Below the pieces are notes generated by a model, which saw only the letters and a list, made by a program, of their open reading frames with translations, did no database searches and had not been told where the DNA came from. Below are positions 43,275 through 53,257 of a stretch of DNA of 57,130 bases, one piece after another. A program made the position numbers and the translations under genes. Each line of letters begins with the position of its first letter. Position 1 is the first letter of the stretch. The DNA comes from Chitinophagaceae bacterium UBA1946 (lineage in GTDB: Bacteria; Bacteroidota; Bacteroidia; Chitinophagales; Chitinophagaceae): NCBI GenBank assembly GCA_002336815.1, contig DDEU01000046.1, positions 1,003 to 58,132 on the forward strand, given 5' to 3'.

Positions 43275-46200
43275 TTAAGCGTTAATAACCGGCAAATTAA
43301 GTGGTATGATGATATTAATTGTAGTTCCTTTTCTACTTTCACTGGTTAATGTGAATTGTCCTTTAAGTGAATACACTCTTTCTTTCATTCCCAAAATGCC
43401 GAATGATCTTTTTGCAGCCGGTATTTCCACATCGAATCCACTGCCATCATCTTCAACTGTAAACCGCAATTCCTCATCGGTAACCTCAAGGTTTGTTGAT
43501 ACTTTTCCTGCCGAGGCATACCGGGTGATATTGGTAAGTGCTTCCTGGTATACCCTGAAAACACAGGTTACTACCTGTTCAGGAATATCCGGTTTTTTGT
43601 CGTTGGTGGTAAAATATACCGGTATGCCGGTGGTTTCAGTAAACTGGTTACTAAGCCAGTCAAGCGCTTCTACAAGGCCGTAGTCGTCCAGTATCGTTGG
43701 CCTTAGTTCACTTAAGATGCGCCTGATGGACTGATTACTGCCATTCAGCAGTTCAATAATATTCTTCAATTTTTCTTTTAATGCCGGAAATTCTACCGGC
43801 ATTTTTTTATCGATCCATGATACATCCATTTTGATTGCAGTGAGTTGCTGTCCCAGTTCATCGTGTATCTCCCTCCCAATCCTTTTTCTTTCCAGTTCTC
43901 TTATTTCCTGCAGATGTGCGGTGAGTTGCTGTAATTTTTTGGTTGATTGCTCAATGGCTTCCTGTGCAGTTATCCGCTCAGAAAAATCTATCCCAACACC
44001 CATCAGGCAGGGTTGCCCTTCATACTCTATTGCTTTGCCTGTAAAATAGTAAGGTATTTTTTCTTTGGTCTTGATCACGAAGTTCGCCTGCACGTGGTCT
44101 TCTCCGGAAATAAATACATTGCCGATCTTCTCCAGTAACAGCTGCTTTTCATCCTCATCAAAAAAATCCAGCGGGTGCATATCGCTTATCTCGGCAGGTG
44201 TGTATTGGGTAACTTTTTCAAAATTGCGGTTCCATCTCAAAAAATGGCCTTCCTTATTATACAGGTAAAATATTCCGGGCAAACTGTTAATGATAGAATC
44301 AGACAGATTTTTTTCTTTGATGATGTCCTCCTCCGCATTTTTCAACTCAGTGATATCAAGCATTGAGCCGATCATACGGTGAGCAGTTCCTGATTCATTG
44401 TGCAGTACAAAGCCCCGGTCGTACACAAACAGGATGCTGTTGTCTGCTTTCACAAAACGGTATTCGTCATGCCAGAAATCGTTTCCTGAATTGATCACCA
44501 TCTGGCGCCCTTCTGTAACTCTTTTCCTGTCATCGGGATGAATGCCGTCGATCCATGAACGGATGCCAGCCGAACGTTGCAGCCTGTTGTAGCCAAATAA
44601 TGTATAGAAATTATTGTTCCACCAAATGTCATCTGTAAGCAGGTTCCAGTCCCATATTACATCGTTGGTGGCAACTGCGATCATTTCAAATCTTTCATTG
44701 GACTTCTGTATCGCAGCTTCAGCCGATTGCCGCAGCCTTTCCTTTTCAAAGTTTTCCAGTGCAAAACTTACATCACCCGTGGCTTCTTCCAGCAAAGCAA
44801 TTTCTGAAGTATCAAAAAAATCTTTTTCCGCTGCATAAAAACTGAATGCACCGATCACTTTTCCAAATTTTATAATTGGCAGCGACATGGATGATTTGAA
44901 TCCTCTTTCAAGCGCCGCTTCTCTCCAGGGATCAAACATGGGATCGGTAGCGATGTCGTTGCAAATAAAATAGCGTCCCTCCCTGATGGCTTTACCGGTT
45001 GGACCACTACCTTCTACCGAATTATCTGTTTTGATGATCTTTATTGATGAAAGATAATCTCTTTCTTCGCCGGCAAACATAACCGGCACTACGGTATTGG
45101 TGGCTTCATCCGTCATGCCTATCCATGCCATGCTAAATTTACCGATCTCTACTGCAATGCGGCAGGCTTCTGTAAACAGCGTGGTTTCATCTGTGGTTCT
45201 CACGATCATCTGGTTAACCTGGCTGATGAAGAAATACAGCCTGTTGGCTTTAACTATTTTAAACTCGGCCTTTTTCTTATCACTGATGTCATTGATGTAT
45301 ATAGAAATGCCTTCAGGCGATGGATAGATATGATTCTCCTGCCAGAGATCGAGGGGCGGATAGTAATCCTCATTTAAAACAAACTGCTGCTCCTGCATGG
45401 CTTTATGAAAAGAATGATAGGTGGCAGAATTCACTGCATCAGGAAAAACTTCCCATACATTTTTCCCGAGCAGATCTGCTGCATCGAGCCTGATCATTTC
45501 CGCTGCACGTTTGTTGATATAGGTGTAACGCCAGTTTTTATCCAGTGCTATAAATGCATCAGTGATCCGGAGAAAAGTTTCTTCCAGTGTTTTTTTTGAG
45601 GTGGAAAGTTCAAGCGTTCGTGCTGCCACTTTTTGCTCAAGCGAAGCGTTTAGTTTTTCCAACGTTTCGGCTGCACCTTTTCTTTCCCTCGACTCATTGA
45701 TTATCTTCCTGACAACAATGCCAAGTAAAACAAGCATGGCAACGGCCACAGAAAGCAATATGCCATTGAGCTTTGCTCCCTGGATTTCATTGAGCGATTT
45801 CCTTTGCTGCAGCAAAGTATTCTCTGCTTCCTGTAATCCGCTGATGAAATGTTTTATTTTATCGGTATAGAATTTCCCTTCTCCTTTACTAATCCGGTTG
45901 ATAGCTTCTGCGCTGCCCTTGCTGTTATAGACAGTGGTAATGGTATCAGAGTAGGCAGTTCTTTTGTTAAGATAATATTCAAGCGAATCAAGTGTTGGTT
46001 GCTGAGTCGCATTATCAATCGTAAGAGATTTCAGCCGGAGAAAAGTGGCGGCGATATTTTTTTTTGACTTTGCAAGTGCATCCAGCATATCCGGTTTACC
46101 GGTAATGGCATAACCACGTGATGCCACCTGGTTGTCTATTGCAAGCGATAAGGTTTTTTCAGATGCAATGATCACCTCCTGTGTATGCGCAATCATGCCT

Positions 46201-46325
46201 GCGGATGCATTCACCTGCCTGAATTGTGATACAGCAGCTATTACCACAATGATTATGATGGACACTAATATTGCAATGGCAATAAGAAGAACTTTGTCCG
46301 CAGTTATTTTAAGTTTTGCAAACAC
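43275..46325 (-). CDS. Membrane hybrid-sensor histidine kinase, CHASE3-PAS-GAF-PAS-PAS-HisKA_3
   Basis: 1,016 residues. Two transmembrane helices (about 12-33 and 188-207) flank a periplasmic CHASE3 domain (about 35-180). A coiled coil follows, then PAS (about 245-350), GAF (about 375-528), PAS (about 545-660) and PAS (about 675-790). The HisKA_3 region has His821 in 'ERKRIGREIHDELGQQ', and the HATPase_c domain has the N-box Asn932 and 'DDGSGFD' near 959-965. It is not a hybrid in the strict sense, as no receiver domain is fused; the LuxR regulator is encoded 4 bases downstream. It probably integrates a periplasmic and several cytoplasmic signals. Confidence 0.96.
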   Translation of the reverse strand: MFAKLKITADKVLLIAIAILVSIIIIVVIAAVSQFRQVNASAGMIAHTQEVIIASEKTLSLAIDNQVASRGYAITGKPDMLDALAKSKKNIAATFLRLKSLTIDNATQQPTLDSLEYYLNKRTAYSDTITTVYNSKGSAEAINRISKGEGKFYTDKIKHFISGLQEAENTLLQQRKSLNEIQGAKLNGILLSVAVAMLVLLGIVVRKIINESRERKGAAETLEKLNASLEQKVAARTLELSTSKKTLEETFLRITDAFIALDKNWRYTYINKRAAEMIRLDAADLLGKNVWEVFPDAVNSATYHSFHKAMQEQQFVLNEDYYPPLDLWQENHIYPSPEGISIYINDISDKKKAEFKIVKANRLYFFISQVNQMIVRTTDETTLFTEACRIAVEIGKFSMAWIGMTDEATNTVVPVMFAGEERDYLSSIKIIKTDNSVEGSGPTGKAIREGRYFICNDIATDPMFDPWREAALERGFKSSMSLPIIKFGKVIGAFSFYAAEKDFFDTSEIALLEEATGDVSFALENFEKERLRQSAEAAIQKSNERFEMIAVATNDVIWDWNLLTDDIWWNNNFYTLFGYNRLQRSAGIRSWIDGIHPDDRKRVTEGRQMVINSGNDFWHDEYRFVKADNSILFVYDRGFVLHNESGTAHRMIGSMLDITELKNAEEDIIKEKNLSDSIINSLPGIFYLYNKEGHFLRWNRNFEKVTQYTPAEISDMHPLDFFDEDEKQLLLEKIGNVFISGEDHVQANFVIKTKEKIPYYFTGKAIEYEGQPCLMGVGIDFSERITAQEAIEQSTKKLQQLTAHLQEIRELERKRIGREIHDELGQQLTAIKMDVSWIDKKMPVEFPALKEKLKNIIELLNGSNQSIRRILSELRPTILDDYGLVEALDWLSNQFTETTGIPVYFTTNDKKPDIPEQVVTCVFRVYQEALTNITRYASAGKVSTNLEVTDEELRFTVEDDGSGFDVEIPAAKRSFGILGMKERVYSLKGQFTLTSESRKGTTINIIIPLNLPVINA

Positions 46326-46380
46326 CCAGATGCTGGTTTAATTTAATTACTTAGATGTCTGTGCAAATTACGATCGCGGG

Positions 46381-46393
46381 ATGAAGCACTAAA
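46381..46393 (-). promoter_or_regulatory. Shared motif TTTAGTGCTTCAT, copy B
   Basis: Minus-strand 13-mer identical to that at 42473-42485, again preceded by TACTA. It lies 56 bases before the large kinase gene start. The overlapping TACTTTAG word is one base off TAnnTTTG, so it may mark the promoter. Confidence 0.4.
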
Positions 46394-46890
46394 GTAGTAA
46401 TAAAATATTTCAATTCACATTTTTGATACAATATAATGTTCCATAGTATTTTTACTAAGGTATTTTAACGAATAGTAATTTTACGGAGAGATAAATTAAT
46501 CTACCATTTTTGTAGGTTGATAAAACAGGCAATCAATTCTTTAAAATGCATTGTGGACAAGGGTTTTAGCCAGTCGGAATTTTTGGACATTGCATCAACG
46601 AAGCATCTGGCTTTTCGCTTAAACGATCAGCTCACTTTTTAAACAGCAGGTTTTATTATAGAACTATGCACTTGTACTGTGTTGATATTTTTTCCAGTTG
46701 TATTTTTTTAAATTATCTCTCATGTTTAAGCAATTTAAAATCCCAATTATTTTTCAGTAAAAATCATTCACATAAAAATACTGCTGTTACTTCAATTGAA
46801 TCATTCAAATGAACAAGCCTGACTTATTATTTTTTTTTGTTACCTGTATTTTTAAAGGGAAAGTTTCCGTTTCACCAAGTTTGATCAAAT

Positions 46891-46928
46891 AGAAACAGGT
46901 GTTATGAAAATTTGTAACACCTGTTTCT
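46891..46928 (-). terminator. Terminator of the VWA gene
   Basis: Stem AGAAACAGGTGTTA / TAACACCTGTTTCT (14 bp) with a 10-base loop, 20 bases after the VWA stop codon on the minus strand; a short T-rich tract (TATTTG) follows. Confidence 0.8.
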
Positions 46929-46948
46929 AAAATAAGAAATCGTATGAT

Positions 46949-48532
46949 TTATCCTTTTTCAATTGGCAAAGCAGCAGCTTCTTTTACCAGCGATTGAAAT
47001 TCTTTCCGATAACCATTGGCACCTTTACCAGTAGCGCCCCTGGCAAGTTCGATCACAGCCTCATAGTTTGCCTGCTGTTTATAAGCTGAATTTCGCAGCA
47101 GCATCCCAAACGCAGCAACTGATGCGGCAAAACGGAAATTATCGGAACTGTTTTGCAGGGTGATTGGTTCATCCATAACTGGCTTCACCATTAATTTACT
47201 TTGAGTTCCAGCCGGCTCCTTGTACCTTATCTTGATCGTCATCATTTCATCCGTATTTTCTGCTACCGGGTGATTGCTGGTTTGATATTTTAATGTATCA
47301 ACGGTTGTGGAAAATTCATCCGTTATACCAACAGGAATAATTTCATATAAAGCAGTTACGGTATGCCCTGCCCCTATTTCGCCTGCATCTTTTTGATCAT
47401 TGTTAAAATCTTCTTTTTGCAGCATCCGGTTTTCATAACCGATCAGCCGGTAAGAAGCTGCCCTGGCGGGATTGAATTCTACCTGTAATTTTACGTCTTT
47501 CGCAATGGTAAATAATGTACTGCCGAATTCATTCACAAGGATTTTCTTTGCCTCGTTCAGGTTATCGATGTAAGCATGATTGCCATTTCCTTTGTCCGCC
47601 AGTTGCTGCATTTTATTGTCTTTATAATTTCACATGCCATAGCCAAGCACTGTCAGGTACACGCCGCTTTTTCTTTCTTCTTCCACCAGGTTCACCAGGG
47701 CATCATCACTGCTGGCGCCAACATTAAAATCTCCATCGGTTGCAAGGATCACCCTGTTGTTGCCTTCGGTTAAAAAATTATTCCTTGCCACATTGTACGC
47801 CAGTTGTATACCGGCAGCGCCTGCCGTTGAACCACCTGCCTTGAGTTCATCAATGGCTCTATTGATGGTGGTTTTATCATTGCCTGCAGTAGAGGGCAGT
47901 ACGAGGCCGGCAGCCCCCGCATACACTACGATGACCACTTTATCTTTTGCCCGTAATTTTCCGGTAAGCAATTTCAGCGATGATTGTACCAGCGGCAGTT
48001 TATTGGGTTCATCCATCGAGCCTGACACATCAATTAAAAACACAAGGTTAGCAGGCGGAAGTGATTCGGTTGAGATGTTCTTTCCTTTTAAACCGATATG
48101 AACAAGACGATGTTTATTGTTCCAGGGACAATCTGAAATTTCTGTGTAAACAGCAAAAGGATCTTCATTTTGCGGTGGCGCATAATCATAGTCAAAGTAA
48201 TTGATCAGCTCTTCAATCCGCACGGCACCTGCAGGAGGTGTAAGCCCACTTGCAATAAAACGCCGCACATTGCTGTAGGCGGCATCATCTACATCTATCG
48301 AAAAAGTTGAAAGCGGGTGTTCTCCTGCGCCAACAAAACTGTTTTCTGCGATATTACCGTATTCTTCTGTGCCTGGTTGCACCCCTGCAATGCTTGCAGA
48401 ATCTGTACTTGAAATGGATGGTTCGCTTTTTACTGTTGCATCCGCTAAAGGTTGGTAACTACCAGTAGTATTGCAGGATGCTGCAAGGAGCAATAAGATG
48501 GCTGCCCTGTAAAAGGTTTTGAATGAAGGCAT
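46949..48532 (-). pseudogene. YfbK-like VWA-domain lipoprotein gene with an internal TGA stop
   Basis: The full frame encodes 527 residues: lipobox ending LLAASC (Cys20), a vWF_A N-terminal domain (about 65-150; 'STFSIDVDDAAYSNVRRF'), a VWA domain with MIDAS residues D168-x-S170-x-S172 and 'ATDGDFNVG', and a C-terminal DUF3520 domain. Codon 301 is TGA (complement of 47630-47632), between LGYGM and NYKDNKMQQL. Related proteins have GMGNYKDNK at this place, so a single G-to-T change of GGA would explain it. The frame is otherwise intact on both sides. The N-terminal 300 residues alone would lack DUF3520; re-initiation at ATG 47611 is possible. Sequencing error or recent inactivation cannot be told apart here. 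Confidence 0.88.
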
Positions 48533-48734
48533 AAAATAAATGTTGTTTGATGAAAGGATAAAGGATGCATCCTGCTCTATAATTCATCAATGCAACAATT
48601 AGTAACCTGCGGCAATTGTTAAAGGAAACGCAATTGAATGCGGCATTTAAACTGTCGCTGCCAGGCATCCTTTTGCTGCCGGTACTGTTTCAATATCACC
48701 ATCAATAGTACTGTAAGGATTACCGGTATAAAAA

Positions 48735-48763
48735 AACTCCCCGGTAAGCCGGGGAGTTTTTTT
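48735..48763 (-). terminator. Terminator of the T9SS gene at 48787
   Basis: Near-perfect hairpin AAAACTCCCCGG-TAAG-CCGGGGAGTTTT with T-runs on both strands, so it can work in both directions. On the minus strand it follows the 48787 stop codon by about 24 bases. Confidence 0.88.
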
Positions 48764-48786
48764 ATAGAAAAAGCGTTGTTATTGAA

Positions 48787-50901
48787 TTACAACTTCGTGA
48801 ATTTCTTCACTACTACGTCGCTGCTCAACTGAACTTTCAATACATAGTTTCCTGCAGTGAATCCTGCTGCGTTTACAGTGAAATTATTTTCACCTTCAGC
48901 AACATTGTACACTTTAGCGTAAACTGTTCTACCGTTCATATCAATGATCTTAATGGTTGCAACATCGTTCTTTTCAGCATTGATCGCTACCTGCATGCTT
49001 CCTTTTACAGGGTTTGGATAGCTGCTGATGTCATTTACACCAAGATTCTGCAAACGGCGAACAGGGCTGTAAGTGAACCTGCCATCGATATCTACCATTT
49101 TAATACGGTAGTAGTTATAACCTTTTGCAGGTTGGTTATGGCTGAAAATGTAAGTTTTTTCAGTGTTGCTGTTGCCTGCTGCTGCAAGTTCACCTAACTG
49201 TGTATACTCAAGGCCGTCCCTGCTAACCTGGATCTGGAATTTCGCAGTATTGATTTCCTGGCTTGTTTTCCAGGTAAGTTTGTTTGACTTGCTCAACTTC
49301 TCTGCCGTAAAGCTAAAGAGTGTAACAGGTGTAGCACAACTTCCTGTACCGGTTGAATTGATACTAACATCATCAAGACCAATTACGTTACCGTAATTAC
49401 TTACACCTTCAAAACCGATCTGGATGGTTTGGCAACCATAAGCAGAAAGATCCACTGTTTCCTGGCTCCAGTCTGGGAATGCAAAAGCTGAATCAATCCT
49501 TGCAAAACCTGCGATCCTGTTCCAGGTTTGTCCTTTATCTGTTGAAATGCTTACATACAGGCTATCACGTGAAGTATTGAAACTTTTGTCATGACTCATG
49601 AAAAAAGTCAGGTTGTTGGAAGTGTTATTGTCAGTATGATTTAACGTGATACAATTACTAAACAACCTGTTTTGTGTACCGGCTGAATTGGCTCCAGAAT
49701 AAGCATCAAACACAAACATATCTGTTCCACCATGTGGATATAAAGAATCGGTCAGATCGGGGTTGCCATAAGCTCCTGGCCAAAATGGGTTGGTACTCCA
49801 CAACTGGCGTGAACCTGAAATGGTTGACAAAAATGCCATAACAGGCAAGGTAGTTTCAACATCTTCAACCGCAGGGAAAGTGCTGATGGTTTCTGCAGTA
49901 ATGCTTCCGGTAGTGAGTGTATCATTGGTACTGCGCTGGTCTGCTGCAAGTGTTACAAACGCAGTATCGAAGCTAACACCAGGGTTGCTCAGTGAAATAC
50001 CGGTGAAATTGATAGTTTCCGAACCGTTCTTAGGGATAGATGTAGAATTGGTGAGTGTAGCGCTGTATGTATTGGCACCGCCTACATGCAGGGTAACTGA
50101 CGCTGCACCCGGAGCGATGGTATTGTCACCCAGGTTGGTGATCTGTACGCCGGTAGTTTGTGGGGTACTAAAGCAGGTGATAGCATTTGGTGCAATAATG
50201 TTGCTTACCTGAGCATCGTTAGGAGTACTCGCATAAACCGGCCGGCCAAAAGCCTCAACATAAAAAGTTGCCATTGGGTTATTGACGGGGTCAACACTGT
50301 TACCAAAAGCATAAGAGGAGCTCTTAATGGTTGAATCGGCATTGTATTCCCATACGCCGTCATAGTTTGCACCGTCTGAAGTGAATCTCCACCCGTTAAG
50401 CCCATCAGCGTTTGAGAAACTTACCCCTACAAAGGCTGTCTGGAAGCCTCCAAAAATATTGCTGGTGTCTCTTGCCAACGCTTTAAACACGTTGATGGAG
50501 TCACCAACGGAAAGAATCTGCAGGCGGGAAGCAGCTGCAGCCGTAAGGTTGAATGTACCTATTAAAGTTGGTGGTACAGCAGGAAAGCTGTCTAAAGTAA
50601 AATAAGTGTTAGCGTTAGGATCAACGCCTGTTAAATACACTTTTACTGTAACAGCAGGGGCACCGGCCAACTGGCGGATGGCAACCTTCAGATTGGTGAG
50701 CCCGATGGAATCACCGTCAGCTATCAGTGCGTTGTCAATATTGATATCGTCAAAAACGATTTTCGGAGTATTGCCCAATCCTAAACCCGGGTTGTAGCGA
50801 TAACCTACCTGTGTAGTGTTGGTATACAATGTTTGTGCATAAACATTGCTAACCGCAAAAAATGCAAAAAGTGCTAGTAGTGTGTAAATTTTCTTCATCA
50901 T
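48787..50901 (-). CDS. Secreted protein with T9SS type A sorting domain
   Basis: 704 residues from the ATG at 50901 (MMKKIYTLLALFAFFAVSNVYAQ is the signal peptide, cleaved after the Ala before QT). Beta-rich domains follow. The middle has a jelly-roll-like region of the choice-of-anchor type ('NNLTFFMSHDKSFNTSRDSLYVSIS', 'IQIGFEGVSNYGNVIGLDDVSI'). A short FN3-like module follows, and the C-terminal T9SS type A domain has 'SYPNPVKGSMQVAI' and the final 'GNYVLKVQLSSDVVVKKFTKL'. It is predicted to be exported and surface-attached. Ligand and role are unknown. Confidence 0.9.
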   Translation of the reverse strand: MMKKIYTLLALFAFFAVSNVYAQTLYTNTTQVGYRYNPGLGLGNTPKIVFDDINIDNALIADGDSIGLTNLKVAIRQLAGAPAVTVKVYLTGVDPNANTYFTLDSFPAVPPTLIGTFNLTAAAASRLQILSVGDSINVFKALARDTSNIFGGFQTAFVGVSFSNADGLNGWRFTSDGANYDGVWEYNADSTIKSSSYAFGNSVDPVNNPMATFYVEAFGRPVYASTPNDAQVSNIIAPNAITCFSTPQTTGVQITNLGDNTIAPGAASVTLHVGGANTYSATLTNSTSIPKNGSETINFTGISLSNPGVSFDTAFVTLAADQRSTNDTLTTGSITAETISTFPAVEDVETTLPVMAFLSTISGSRQLWSTNPFWPGAYGNPDLTDSLYPHGGTDMFVFDAYSGANSAGTQNRLFSNCITLNHTDNNTSNNLTFFMSHDKSFNTSRDSLYVSISTDKGQTWNRIAGFARIDSAFAFPDWSQETVDLSAYGCQTIQIGFEGVSNYGNVIGLDDVSINSTGTGSCATPVTLFSFTAEKLSKSNKLTWKTSQEINTAKFQIQVSRDGLEYTQLGELAAAGNSNTEKTYIFSHNQPAKGYNYYRIKMVDIDGRFTYSPVRRLQNLGVNDISSYPNPVKGSMQVAINAEKNDVATIKIIDMNGRTVYAKVYNVAEGENNFTVNAAGFTAGNYVLKVQLSSDVVVKKFTKL

Positions 50902-51103
50902 GTGTAAGTTTTGATGTCGCAATTTAATGATTATAAACATTTAACAATACTAATTGGCGGCAATAAATAGAAATATTATCCCCAAAAGTTGATTTCTACG
51001 CAATAAATTGCTTTATTGATCGTTGCGAAGCCTTTTTTGCAGGCTCATATTGATATTAAAGGCAATATTATCCCACTTTCCTGATTGCAGGTTGCATCTA
51101 AAC

Positions 51104-51137
51104 AAAACTGCCGCCTTGTATAAAGCGGCAGTTTTTC
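51104..51137 (-). terminator. Terminator of the M1 peptidase gene
   Basis: Stem AAAACTGCCGC / GCGGCAGTTTT (11 bp) with a 10-base loop; T-runs on both strands. It lies 22 bases after the M1 gene stop codon. Confidence 0.85.
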
Positions 51138-51158
51138 AAGCTCATTTATACCCTACTG

Positions 51159-53114
51159 TTATTTTCCCGGCCAGGTATTGTTCGTAAAATTCATATCCGG
51201 GAAAACCTTTTCCGGGTCTATCACTACTTTGGTAAGTTTCTGTTTGGTTGGTAATTTCACTTTAAAAGATGCGGTGTTATTCCATATCTCCACAGGAAGG
51301 CGCAAGGTTTCTTTTTTGCCATCGGCCGTTTCGTATTCCAGTATTACCGGCATGGCCATCTGGTCGAGGTTGGCGATGGTGACCAATGCTCCGTTTGCCG
51401 GGTTGTTGTCAGCATACCCAACAGAAAGGATCGATTGATCAAGCCTGTAATTTTCCATGAACCATGCCTTCCAGAACCAGGTAAGATCCTCCCCTGTAGC
51501 ATTGTCCATGGTTTTAAAAAAGTCCCATGGCGTAGGGTGTTTATAAGCCCAGCGCTGGATGTACAGACGAAAAGCATAATCGAACCTTTTGGCCCCGACT
51601 ATTTGATCTCTTAATAACTGCAGTCCATAACCCGGCTTAAAATACAGTGCGGTGCTGATATTGCTTTCCCTCAATGCGTCCGGCGTTTTCATGATCTGTT
51701 CGCTGTATGGATTGAAAATGTAAGGCGCCATTACATCCATGGTATTGTTCAAGTTTTTATATTCCCCGTTGTTGAAATCATCATCCGCAATGGAATTGAT
51801 AAAAGTGTTGAAACCCTCATCCATCCATCCAAATTTACGTTCGTTACTGCCTACGATCATCGGGAACCAGGTATGACCAAATTCATGATCGGTAACACTG
51901 AACAGGGCATCTTCCTGTGAGTTTAAGCCACAAAAAACAATGCCCGGGTACTCCATACCGCCCACATTGCTGGCCACATTGGTTGCCACCGGGTAGGGAT
52001 ATACGAACCAACGCCTGCTGTAATTTTCAATGCTTCCCTTTATGTATTCGGTGGACCGGCCCCATGCCAGTTTCCCCTTGCTTTCAGCCGGGTAAACGCT
52101 CATGGCCAGCGCTTTTTTTCCTTCAGGTAAATTGATCTTTGCTGCATCCCAGATAAAAGATTTGGACGCCGCCCAGGCAACATCCCTGGCATTATTGATG
52201 GTGAAATGCCAGGTAAGTGTTTTTTCTTTTCGCTCAAAAGCAGCATCACCCACTTCCTTCTCCGTGCGTATGCTAACCGTTTTATCACTTTGTTTTGCAT
52301 TGTCAAGCCGCTGCTGCTGCAGTGGCGTCAACACCTCTGCCGGGTTTTGCAGTTCGCCGCTTGAAACTACTATATGTGATGCAGAAGCGGTAATGCTCAC
52401 ATCAAAATTGCCATACTCCAGGTAAAACTCACTTGCCCCCAGGTAAGGCTGTGTATTCCAGCCCAACACATCATCATACACACACATCCTCGGAAACCAT
52501 TGTGCTACGGTATAAATATTTCCTTTGGCCGTAGGCTGAATACCGCACCGGTCAGCGCCATATTCAGGCAATATAAAAGAGAATTCGATCTTTATGGTTA
52601 CCGCATCGCCACCGGGTTTGATTGCATCTTTTAACCGTACCTGCATCCTTGTATCTGTTATCAAAAAATCAGCTGCCATGTCGTTTAGCTTCACTGATTT
52701 GATGGTATAGCCACCGTTAAAAGGAGAAGCTGCATCTCCATACCGGCTGCGGCCTTCCACCGGCAGCTTTGCCTGTCCACGGCTTTCTTTGTTAAACAGG
52801 TTTTGATCGAGTTGCAGCCATAAAAATGGGAGGCTGTGGGGACTGTTATTTTTGTAGGCAATGGTTACAGAGCCGCTGATCTCATGGGTGAGGTCGTTCA
52901 GGCTGGCAGCGATCTTATAATCGGCCCTGTTTTGCCAGTAGCCGGTATTGGGGCTCCCATCGGCACTACGGGTAATGGTTTCGCCGGTTGGGTAAAACAA
53001 GGGGGCAAACAGATCATGCGGATAATATTTTGTGTCGAAAGAATCAGGATATTGGGCCCGGGCAGCATTTACGGATAGCAAAGTAATAAGGGCAAGCAAC
53101 AGGTTTTTAGGCAT
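51159..53114 (-). CDS. Secreted M1-family zinc metallopeptidase
   Basis: 651 residues with a signal peptide (about 1-20, ending AARA). The peptidase M1 fold shows the zinc-binding HEFGH at 410-414 with the third ligand Glu433 (HExxH-x18-E), and the substrate-recognition GAMEN-like motif appears as VGGMEYPG (about 384-391). The N-terminal beta domain (about 60-240) is present; the C-terminal helical domain is shorter than in aminopeptidase N. It is probably a periplasmic aminopeptidase that trims peptides. Single gene with its own terminator. Confidence 0.93.
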   Translation of the reverse strand: MPKNLLLALITLLSVNAARAQYPDSFDTKYYPHDLFAPLFYPTGETITRSADGSPNTGYWQNRADYKIAASLNDLTHEISGSVTIAYKNNSPHSLPFLWLQLDQNLFNKESRGQAKLPVEGRSRYGDAASPFNGGYTIKSVKLNDMAADFLITDTRMQVRLKDAIKPGGDAVTIKIEFSFILPEYGADRCGIQPTAKGNIYTVAQWFPRMCVYDDVLGWNTQPYLGASEFYLEYGNFDVSITASASHIVVSSGELQNPAEVLTPLQQQRLDNAKQSDKTVSIRTEKEVGDAAFERKEKTLTWHFTINNARDVAWAASKSFIWDAAKINLPEGKKALAMSVYPAESKGKLAWGRSTEYIKGSIENYSRRWFVYPYPVATNVASNVGGMEYPGIVFCGLNSQEDALFSVTDHEFGHTWFPMIVGSNERKFGWMDEGFNTFINSIADDDFNNGEYKNLNNTMDVMAPYIFNPYSEQIMKTPDALRESNISTALYFKPGYGLQLLRDQIVGAKRFDYAFRLYIQRWAYKHPTPWDFFKTMDNATGEDLTWFWKAWFMENYRLDQSILSVGYADNNPANGALVTIANLDQMAMPVILEYETADGKKETLRLPVEIWNNTASFKVKLPTKQKLTKVVIDPEKVFPDMNFTNNTWPGK

Positions 53115-53257
53115 GGTGTTTTTTTGCGTCCGAAGATAAGTGATTCAGCCAACAGGATAAAGCCAAAATAGCATTTTAAACAAGGATGCTCAATCGTTGA
53201 GAGTAAAACTTAGCCGATGACCAGTGCTTAGAGTGATGTTATTTTAGTGCAGCGATC

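Larger units (their letters stand above)
46326..46948. other. 623-bp A/T-rich intergenic stretch
   Basis: No gene is visible. It contains the shared motif near 46381, a small hairpin AATCTAC / GTAGGTT (about 46497-46517), a longer-range pair AGCCAG (about 46571) with CTGGCTTTT (about 46608) that ends in a short T-run on the plus strand, and the terminator at 46891-46928. The remainder is low-complexity A/T-rich DNA. Confidence 0.55.

Noticed and set aside
46949..47611. Separate gene starting at ATG 47611
   Set aside because: It is in the same frame as the upstream VWA gene, and the six codons before it (NYKDNK) continue the family sequence, so it is the 3' part of one gene and not an independent one.
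47630..47632. TGA read as glycine or selenocysteine
   Set aside because: Several genes in the window use TGA as a normal stop, and the family has Gly and not Cys at this place. A single base change is a simpler explanation.
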